From the NCBI GenBank assembly GCA_016926925.1, contig JAFGNQ010000286.1, forward strand, positions 1 to 7,867: DNA of 7,867 nucleotides. Direction: 5' to 3'. Of the stretch, positions 1 through 5,750 are shown piece after piece (position 1 is the stretch's first letter; each line of letters opens with the position of its first letter). The position numbers and the translations under genes were made by a program. Under the pieces are notes generated by a model. The model did no database searches, was not told where the DNA came from, and saw only the letters and a list, made by a program, of their open reading frames with translations. Origin of the DNA: Candidatus Aminicenantota bacterium (GTDB lineage: Bacteria > Acidobacteriota > Aminicenantia > Aminicenantales > Aminicenantaceae).

Positions 1-47
1 AGCGTCGGCGGTTTTTTTGAATGATTCAGGTTAAATAGAGGAGCCAT
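1..47 (+). other. Upstream gene tail or terminator remnant, plus rph leader
   Basis: The first bases hold a GC-rich stretch followed by seven T (11-17, with preceding GGCGG). This could be the right arm and T-tract of a rho-independent terminator whose left arm lies outside the window. Equally, two frames read as the last few codons of an upstream gene, ending at TGA 22-24 or TAA 32-34. The two readings cannot be separated without upstream sequence. Bases 37-43 (AGAGGAG) are a good Shine-Dalgarno sequence, 4 bases before the rph ATG. Confidence 0.3.
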
Positions 48-791
48 ATGAGAAGGAATGACCGAGCAAACGACGATACCAGGCCTGTAACCATTACTCC
101 GGACTATTTACAATTTGCTGACGGATCGGCTCTCATCGAAATAGGAAAGACCAAAGTCCTTGCCACAGCAACCATCGAGGAGAAGGTTCCTCCTTTCCTA
201 AAAGGAAGCGGCTCGGGCTGGGTTACCGCAGAATACGCCATGCTTCCGAGGGCTACTTTAAAACGGACAGCCCGCGAGCGAACTCCGGGACGCATTTCGG
301 GCAGGACACAAGAAATTCAGCGTCTCATCGGACGCTGTCTGCGCACCGTTACCAATCTGAAGGGTTTGGCAGAGAGGACCATCATCCTCGACTGTGATGT
401 CTTACAGGCCGACGGAGGAACACGAACAGCCTCCATCACTGTGGCCTGCGTTGCCCTGGCGCTCAGCCTAAAAAAAATGATGGATGAGGGCCTGCTCTCA
501 CAAATGCCTCTTAAAGGATTGGTGAGCGGAGTGAGTGTGGGAGTTGTCGATGGAGAAAAATACCTTGATTTGGATTATAAGGAAGACTCAACTGCAGAAG
601 TCGACATGAATGTCGTTGAAACGGATGCCGGACAAATAGTCGAGATACAAGCGACTGCTGAAAAAACACCTTTTACGAGAAAAGATTTCAATGCTCTCCT
701 CAAACTTGCCGATAAAGGGATAAAAGATCTTGTTCAAGTGCAGCGAGAGGTGCTTAAAAAGAAAAGTTTGATGTTCATGGCCTATGGATAG
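48..791 (+). CDS. rph: Ribonuclease PH
   Basis: This is a phosphorolytic 3'-5' exoribonuclease that trims the 3' ends of tRNA precursors and structured RNAs, releasing nucleoside diphosphates. The 247 residues match the usual family length (about 240-255) and cover the whole single-domain RNase PH fold. Family landmarks include the N-terminal RPVTI stretch and the block [16 protein letters not shown] (residues 81-96), where R86 is the expected phosphate-site arginine. They also include DGGTRTA (122-128, R126) and the metal/catalytic acidic region [14 protein letters not shown], with D180 and D186 in the expected places. The ATG at 48 has AGAGGAG 4 bases upstream. In many bacteria rph is followed by the XTP/dITP pyrophosphatase gene rdgB, but here the next gene is a nucleotide-sugar enzyme. 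The frame is intact and nothing in it suggests transfer. Confidence 0.97.
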   Translation: MRRNDRANDDTRPVTITPDYLQFADGSALIEIGKTKVLATATIEEKVPPFLKGSGSGWVTAEYAMLPRATLKRTARERTPGRISGRTQEIQRLIGRCLRTVTNLKGLAERTIILDCDVLQADGGTRTASITVACVALALSLKKMMDEGLLSQMPLKGLVSGVSVGVVDGEKYLDLDYKEDSTAEVDMNVVETDAGQIVEIQATAEKTPFTRKDFNALLKLADKGIKDLVQVQREVLKKKSLMFMAYG

Positions 792-828
792 CCGCCGGGG
801 ACGCACGGTGAATGCCTCAAAATCGCAG

Positions 829-835
829 AAGGAGG
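829..835 (+). promoter_or_regulatory. Ribosome binding site deciding the UXS start
   Basis: AAGGAGG lies 5 bases before the GTG at 841. The upstream in-frame ATG at 784 overlaps the end of rph and has no comparable purine tract. The family N-terminus ([13 protein letters not shown]) begins directly at 841. Together these favour GTG 841 as the true start. Confidence 0.75.
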
Positions 836-840
836 AAAAT

Positions 841-1779
841 GTGAAACGTATTCTGGTAACAGGGGGAGCCGGATTTCTGGGAAGTCATGTCTGTGACGCC
901 CTGTTGGAGCGTAAGGAAGATATCCTCTGCCTCGACAATTTTTTCTCCGGAAGTAAAGACAATATCCGTCATTTGTTCACCAATCCCTATTTCGAATTGA
1001 TCCGTCATGACATCATCAACCCCATCCTGGTTGAAGTGGACTCAATCTATCATTTGGCATGCCCGGCATCTCCCATCCACTACCAGTGCAACGCCATAAA
1101 GACGATCAAAACCAACGTCATGGGAACGATCAACATGCTCGGACTGGCGAAACGGACAAAAGCACGCATTCTCCTCGCATCCACATCAGAGGTCTACGGC
1201 ACACCTGAAGTCCACCCTCAGCCTGAGGTCTATTGGGGAAACGTCAATCCCATTGGACCGCGAAGCTGCTATGACGAGGGAAAGCGAGTAGCGGAAACGT
1301 TGATGATGGACTATCACCGCCAAAACGACGTCGATATCAAAATCGTCCGGATTTTCAATACCTACGGACCGAGGATGGCCGTCGATGACGGACGCGTCAT
1401 CAGCAATTTCATCGTGCAGGCACTGAAAGGAAAACCTCTGACTGTTTACGGAAAAGGATCGCAAACAAGGTCGTTCTGTTATGTCTCAGACCTGGTCAAA
1501 GGGCTCCTGGCTATGATGGAAACAGATGATTTTCTGGGGCCGGTCAACCTCGGCAATCCTGAAGAGCACACGATCCTGGAGATGGCAGAAATGATCATCA
1601 AACTCACCAAAAGCACCTCGAAGATCACCCACAACTCCATGCCCCCGGATGACCCGACACAAAGGTGTCCGGACATTTCCAATGCCAGAAGCAATCTCGG
1701 ATGGGAACCCAAGGTCCCTCTGGAAGAGGGCTTGATGCGAACCATCAGCTATTTTGAACAAAAACTGAGGCAGGGCTGA
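841..1779 (+). CDS. uxs: UDP-glucuronate decarboxylase (UDP-xylose synthase), extended SDR family
   Basis: Converts UDP-glucuronate to UDP-xylose through an NAD+-dependent oxidation, decarboxylation and reduction cycle in the cytoplasm, supplying xylose for surface glycans. From GTG 841 the product is 312 residues, the normal length for bacterial UXS. The Rossmann glycine motif is TGGAGFLG (G8, G11, G14). The family signature [12 protein letters not shown] follows, then the substrate-pocket region [19 protein letters not shown]. The catalytic YxxxK is at Y144/K148 in SCYDEGKR, and [10 protein letters not shown] comes after it. This combination separates UXS from generic GalE or dTDP-glucose dehydratases. 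A longer reading from ATG 784 would add 19 residues with no family support. The 49-base gap from rph, with no terminator visible, suggests co-transcription. UDP-glucose dehydrogenase, which supplies the substrate, is not in the window. Confidence 0.93.
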   Translation: MKRILVTGGAGFLGSHVCDALLERKEDILCLDNFFSGSKDNIRHLFTNPYFELIRHDIINPILVEVDSIYHLACPASPIHYQCNAIKTIKTNVMGTINMLGLAKRTKARILLASTSEVYGTPEVHPQPEVYWGNVNPIGPRSCYDEGKRVAETLMMDYHRQNDVDIKIVRIFNTYGPRMAVDDGRVISNFIVQALKGKPLTVYGKGSQTRSFCYVSDLVKGLLAMMETDDFLGPVNLGNPEEHTILEMAEMIIKLTKSTSKITHNSMPPDDPTQRCPDISNARSNLGWEPKVPLEEGLMRTISYFEQKLRQG

Positions 1780-1928
1780 CCCACACATCTGCGGAAGTTT
1801 CGTATCAAGCAGTTGCCTATTGTAAAGATTGCATTTAAAATATATTATTTCTCTTTTCCAGAAGAGGCGAGGGACTTCCCGCCAAACAATGCGGATAAAT
1901 CCCTTGTATTTCTTCTTAGGAGGTAACG
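1780..1928 (+). promoter_or_regulatory. Intergenic region with overlapping sigma70-like promoters for the flotillin operon
   Basis: This is the only sizeable gap on the + strand. One candidate is TTGCCT at 1813-1818, a 17-base spacer, then TAAAAT at 1836-1841. A second, shifted by 7 bases, is TTGTAA at 1820-1825, a 17-base spacer, then TATTAT at 1843-1848. Either would give a 5' leader of roughly 70-85 bases before the flotillin ATG. The leader holds an imperfect short hairpin (1866-1883, GGCG.. pairing with ..CGCC, one bulge) with no T-tract, so it is not a terminator. It ends in AGGAGGT at 1918-1924, a near-perfect Shine-Dalgarno sequence 4 bases from ATG 1929. No terminator for the upstream gene is evident. 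The promoter call rests on base matching only. Confidence 0.45.
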
Positions 1929-3335
1929 ATGAATATCCTATCCACTTTCATCATTTTCGGCATCATTGTTATAATCCCTGTCCTTTTGTCGTTTCTCATT
2001 TCAAAACAATACAGAAAAGTCGGACCGAACGAGGTCCTGATCATCTCCGGCGGGAGGAAAAGAGCCATTACGGAACCGGATGGCACGAAAGTCCGGATCG
2101 GATACCGCTATCGCCTGGGGGGTGGCACTTTTGTCTGGCCATTCTTGGAGACAGTCGACACATTGCCCCTCGATGTCTTAAACCTGAGCATAAAAACTCC
2201 GGAAGTTCTGACCCACGGAGGGATATTGATTATGGCCGAAGCTTCGGCACAAATCAAAATCAGTTCCGATGAGAATTCCATACGTCTTGCATCCGAGCAG
2301 TTTTTGGGATCCGGTAGAGACGGTATCCGTGACATCGCGGCTACCATTCTAGACGGCAAAATACGGGCCGTCATAGGGACAATGACGGTGGAAGATATTT
2401 ATAGAGGAAGACAACATTTTGCAGACAAAGTCAAAGACTCCGTAAAAACAGAGTTCAGCCAGATGGGACTTTCTCTGATCTCTTTCGCACTGAAAGAAAT
2501 CAGCGATAACCAAGGGTATCTGGACGCCCTCGGTAAGCCCCACATCGCCGCCGCTAAGCGCGATGCGGCCATCGCAGAAGCAGAGACGGAGAAAGAGGCG
2601 GTGATCAAATCTTCCGAAGCGAGAAAGGAAGGCGAAATCGCCCGTCTGAACGCAGATGCCCAGATCGCCAAATCCCAGTGGGAAAATGAGGCGAAAAAAG
2701 CCACATCTCAAGTCGATGTCAACCTGAAAAAAGCCCATGCCGACTACGCCTACGAGTTGGAGCGAAACCGTTTGACCCAAGAGATCAAAAGAGAAGAGGG
2801 CAAGGTCAAGTTCATCGAAAAGCAGGAAGCCATAAAAATCGAAGAGCTTGAAATCAAGCGCAGGGAAAAAGAGCTCGAAGCCGGAGTCATCAAACCGGCA
2901 GACGCGCGCAAGTACCAAATGAAGGCGGAGGCCGAATCCGAGGAGTTCCGCATCCAGGCGGAAGCAAGAGGGAAAGCGGAAGCCATCAAACTCGAAGGAG
3001 CCGCCGAGGCTGAAAAGATCAAGCAGCAAGGACTATCGGAGGCGGAGGCCATGCTTAGACGCGCTCAAGCCTGTGAAAAATACAATCAAGCAGCCATCCT
3101 CGAGATGTACCTCGACAGCCTACCGGAGCTGGCTCGAGCCGTGGCCGAACCCCTCTCCAAAATCGATAAAATCGTACTCATCGGCGGAGACAAAGGGACG
3201 GGTGCAACAAAAATAACGGCCCAGGTGGCTGAGGTTCTGGCACAGATGCCCGAAGTCGTTGAATCTCTGACAGGAGTGGACATCAAGAAGTATTTTCAAG
3301 AGAAATTTTCGAAACAAGATAGAGATAAAGACTGA
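1929..3335 (+). CDS. floT: Flotillin-family SPFH membrane scaffold protein
   Basis: A FloT/YuaG-type flotillin that organises membrane microdomains and scaffolds membrane-associated complexes on the cytoplasmic side. The 468 residues begin with a hydrophobic hairpin or single membrane segment (about 5-24). The SPFH/band-7 domain follows (about 27-195), including VGPNEVLIISGG, GGGTFVWPF, STPEV-like KTPEVLTHGG, EQFLG and the motif GTMTVEDIY. The conserved exit is EISDNQGYLDALGKPHIA (191-207). A long Ala/Glu/Lys-rich coiled coil (about 207-385) carries the EA repeats typical of flotillins and is followed by a C-terminal oligomerisation segment (YNQAAILEMYLDSLPELA onward). The line-up with Bacillus FloT, as I know it, is continuous. 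The start is supported by AGGAGGT just upstream. No NfeD-type partner, common beside flotillins, is adjacent; instead two metabolic genes follow at once. The downstream gap is 23 bases, so co-transcription is likely. Confidence 0.93.
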   Translation: MNILSTFIIFGIIVIIPVLLSFLISKQYRKVGPNEVLIISGGRKRAITEPDGTKVRIGYRYRLGGGTFVWPFLETVDTLPLDVLNLSIKTPEVLTHGGILIMAEASAQIKISSDENSIRLASEQFLGSGRDGIRDIAATILDGKIRAVIGTMTVEDIYRGRQHFADKVKDSVKTEFSQMGLSLISFALKEISDNQGYLDALGKPHIAAAKRDAAIAEAETEKEAVIKSSEARKEGEIARLNADAQIAKSQWENEAKKATSQVDVNLKKAHADYAYELERNRLTQEIKREEGKVKFIEKQEAIKIEELEIKRREKELEAGVIKPADARKYQMKAEAESEEFRIQAEARGKAEAIKLEGAAEAEKIKQQGLSEAEAMLRRAQACEKYNQAAILEMYLDSLPELARAVAEPLSKIDKIVLIGGDKGTGATKITAQVAEVLAQMPEVVESLTGVDIKKYFQEKFSKQDRDKD

Positions 3336-3345
3336 TATCCCATCC

Positions 3346-3352
3346 AAGAAGG
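3346..3352 (+). promoter_or_regulatory. Ribosome binding site deciding the aminotransferase start
   Basis: AAGAAGG lies 6 bases before ATG 3359. A TTG at 3353 is in frame but directly abuts this purine tract, leaving no spacer, so ATG 3359 is the better start. Confidence 0.65.
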
Positions 3353-3358
3353 TTGATT

Positions 3359-5716
3359 ATGGTTTCAGAAAAAGCAAATCAAATCGGCGAATCTCCCACT
3401 CTTAAAGTTTCGGGTAAAGCCAAAGCCATGAAGGCGGCCGGGATCGATATAATAGATCTGAGTGTCGGCGAACCGGATTTCCCAACTCCGGAAAACGTGA
3501 AAGCGGCCGGGATAAAAGCCATCCAGGACAACTTCACTAAATACACCCAGAACGAGGGAATCCCTGCCCTCAAGGAAGCCATCGTCGCCCGGATGAAGGA
3601 AGATCACCAGCTCCTTTACACCCCGAATGAAGTCATTGTCTCAACGGGCGCCAAGAGTTCACTCTATCATTGTATCCAGGCAGTCGTCAATGCGGGGGAC
3701 GAAGTCATTATCCCTGCGCCGTATTGGGTAACCTATCCTCATGCAGTCTCATTAGCCAAAGGGCGGAGCACCATCGTACCCACCCGGGAAGAACACGGAT
3801 TTCTTATGACGCCCGACCAGCTGAAAGCCTCCATATCTCCCGCAACAAAAGCTCTTATTCTCAACAATCCCTCCAATCCTACAGGAGCGACCTACAATCG
3901 GCAACAACTCGAATCACTGGCGGAAGTGATCATGGAGGAGGACATCTACGTGATCGCGGACGAGATTTACGACAAGCTGGTCTATGATGACTTTCGGTTT
4001 GTCAGTTTCGCTGCATTGGGAGAGGAAATTAAAAAGAAGACAATCCTCATCAACGGCGTCTCCAAATCCTATTCTATGACAGGCTGGCGCATCGGATTTG
4101 CTGCCGGTCCTGCGGAAATCATCAACGGCATGGCGAAAATCCAGAGCCATACAACATCGAATCCCTGTTCCGTATCGCAAAAAGCGAGTCTGGAAGCCCT
4201 AACAGGTCCTCAACATGAAGTTTCCAGAATGGTGGCCGAATTCCAGAGGCGAAGAAATTATGCCATGACCAGGCTTCGTTCGATTCCCAAGGTTTCCTGT
4301 TTTGAGCCGCAAGGCGCTTTCTATCTCTTCCCGAACTTTTCCTCCTATTATGACAAAGAATTCAACAAAGCCCAAATCCGCAACTCCTACGGGATGGCTT
4401 ATTATCTCCTCAGGGAAGCCCACGTGGCCATAGTTCCCGGCGACGCCTTCGGAGCTGATGACTGCATCCGTCTTTCCTATGCTACATCCATGGAAAATAT
4501 AGAAAAAGGAATGGACAGAATCACAGATGCCTTAGCGCAACTCAAGACAGCCAAGAAGGTCAAACGCATCAGCTTGAACAACACAATCACCCATCATAAA
4601 GGATCAGTTCCCGTCGATCCGGACCAGTCCATCCAAATGAGGGATGCTCTCGTCGCCGAGATGGAATCGCACCTGAGTTACGAAAACTACTTTGAGTGGA
4701 ACGCCAACATCAACGGCGTGATCATCCAACTGCGGACCAACGTCTTCCATCTCTACGATTTCTGGATGGAAAACTGGTATCCGGCACAGCTGGAATCAGA
4801 CCTGGAGCCTCACGGCATCATTTACGCCGTGGACAACATCCCGGGAAGAGAACCTCGGTCATTTTACAGCTCGGAAACAAAAACCGGAGTTTTGGTCAAC
4901 ACGGACAATTACAGCCCTTTGCGCAGTCTTGCATTCGGACTCGTCATGGATATCTCGGAAAGACTTTTCAGCGTCCAGGCTGTCCGGGGTATGGTGGCTG
5001 ACATAGACGGCCAAGGACTTGCCCTTATCGGGCCAAAAGGCACTCAAAAGACGGATCTCTATTATTCTCTACTTAAAGATCCAAGGTTCCGGCTTCACTC
5101 CAATGACCTCACCTTTGTGAGATATTCCGGGAATGCCGCACAGGCCGACGCCGTCGAAAGAAAGCTGTTCATGCCCACGTATACCGTCGAGGTTTATCCC
5201 CGTCTCGCTCCATTGTTCGACAACTGTAAATGTGAAAATATCATCATCCATAAAGAAGCGTGTCAGAATGCGATGTGCCCTCAACTCGAAGACTGCCGTC
5301 TCGATAGGGGTTCTCCTTTCTGTTACAGTGCATCAAAAAAGGCATTTGCACTTCTGGATCCGTACTGGATCGAAGGGCCATCCAAGCATGTCAAACGCAC
5401 ATCTCTCCGCTGGGTTTTTCTCCTGCGGAACGACAAGGTCTCACCTCCGTTTACGGTTATAGAACCTAAAGACGCTCTGAGGATTCTCGAGCACGGTGAA
5501 GCCGTCGGCGCAAGAAGCGAGCCCGGGCCATCGAAGACCCAGCCATTCTACAACCCCCATCTCCTGCTTGCCACTCATGAAAGATTGGATTTCCAGAGAG
5601 CCTTCTTCCGCCGGCTCCTGGAAAGGACACAATGCTACCTCTTCAACAGCGGTACGGCCTCTCCTGAAGACATCAAACGGATTGTGTCGGGAGAAGCGAA
5701 CCTGACGGAATCATAA
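3359..5716 (+). CDS. Fusion: class I aspartate-type aminotransferase + HprK/PEPCK-like P-loop domain with Cys cluster
   Basis: 785 residues, about twice the length of a normal aminotransferase. Residues 1-397 form a complete PLP-dependent fold-type I enzyme of the Thermus-type aspartate aminotransferase group. It has SVGEPDFPTP, the NPSNPTG motif (N173), DEIYDKLVYD (D201, Y204), the PLP lysine K236 in GVSKSYSMTGWRIGFAAGP, and the carboxylate-binding R371 in IRLSYATS. Expected reaction: aspartate + 2-oxoglutarate to oxaloacetate + glutamate. After a linker (about 398-426), residues 427-785 resemble HprK-related/PEPCK-superfamily domains. These show MVADIDGQGLALIGPKGTQKT with a P-loop-like G558..G561..K564-T565, then HSNDLTFVRY in place of the usual D-D kinase-2 motif. 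Six cysteines follow at 623, 625, 635, 640, 646 and 655, then a late RTSLRWVFLLRNDKVSPP stretch and PFYNPHLL (about 729-736). The frame is unbroken across the junction and the first ATG of part two (4637) lacks a ribosome binding site, so the fusion looks real. The aminotransferase call is firm. The second domain's activity is unknown, and its P-loop is degenerate (Q563 where Gly is usual). Confidence 0.88.
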   Translation: MVSEKANQIGESPTLKVSGKAKAMKAAGIDIIDLSVGEPDFPTPENVKAAGIKAIQDNFTKYTQNEGIPALKEAIVARMKEDHQLLYTPNEVIVSTGAKSSLYHCIQAVVNAGDEVIIPAPYWVTYPHAVSLAKGRSTIVPTREEHGFLMTPDQLKASISPATKALILNNPSNPTGATYNRQQLESLAEVIMEEDIYVIADEIYDKLVYDDFRFVSFAALGEEIKKKTILINGVSKSYSMTGWRIGFAAGPAEIINGMAKIQSHTTSNPCSVSQKASLEALTGPQHEVSRMVAEFQRRRNYAMTRLRSIPKVSCFEPQGAFYLFPNFSSYYDKEFNKAQIRNSYGMAYYLLREAHVAIVPGDAFGADDCIRLSYATSMENIEKGMDRITDALAQLKTAKKVKRISLNNTITHHKGSVPVDPDQSIQMRDALVAEMESHLSYENYFEWNANINGVIIQLRTNVFHLYDFWMENWYPAQLESDLEPHGIIYAVDNIPGREPRSFYSSETKTGVLVNTDNYSPLRSLAFGLVMDISERLFSVQAVRGMVADIDGQGLALIGPKGTQKTDLYYSLLKDPRFRLHSNDLTFVRYSGNAAQADAVERKLFMPTYTVEVYPRLAPLFDNCKCENIIIHKEACQNAMCPQLEDCRLDRGSPFCYSASKKAFALLDPYWIEGPSKHVKRTSLRWVFLLRNDKVSPPFTVIEPKDALRILEHGEAVGARSEPGPSKTQPFYNPHLLLATHERLDFQRAFFRRLLERTQCYLFNSGTASPEDIKRIVSGEANLTES

Positions 5717-5750
5717 TACAAGCCTCGAAAAACATGCAGGTAGTCACACA

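Noticed and set aside
784..840. Longer start (ATG 784) for the UDP-glucuronate decarboxylase
   Set aside because: There is no Shine-Dalgarno sequence, it overlaps rph, and the added 19 residues have no counterpart in the family. GTG 841 has an excellent site.
1866..1883. Short hairpin in the flotillin leader as a terminator or riboswitch
   Set aside because: It has only about six pairs with a bulge, no T-tract, and no recognisable aptamer pattern.
1829..2272. Open frame of 147 codons on the + strand overlapping the flotillin start
   Set aside because: It runs out of frame through the flotillin N-terminus, has no ribosome binding site and gives an implausible composition.
2349..3029. Long open frame (226 codons) on the - strand opposite the flotillin
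   Set aside because: It lies fully inside a confident gene. Its Phe/Leu/Asp-rich translation is what the reverse complement of a Lys/Glu/Ala-rich coiled coil gives, and there is no ribosome binding site or family match.
3434..3516. Repeated GCGGCCGGGAT words in the aminotransferase gene
   Set aside because: There are two short copies in coding sequence (Ala-Ala-Gly-Ile codons), explained by codon reuse; not a repeat element.
4637..5716. Second half of the aminotransferase fusion as a separate gene starting at ATG 4637
   Set aside because: The frame is continuous from the aminotransferase, there is no stop between, and no ribosome binding site precedes 4637.
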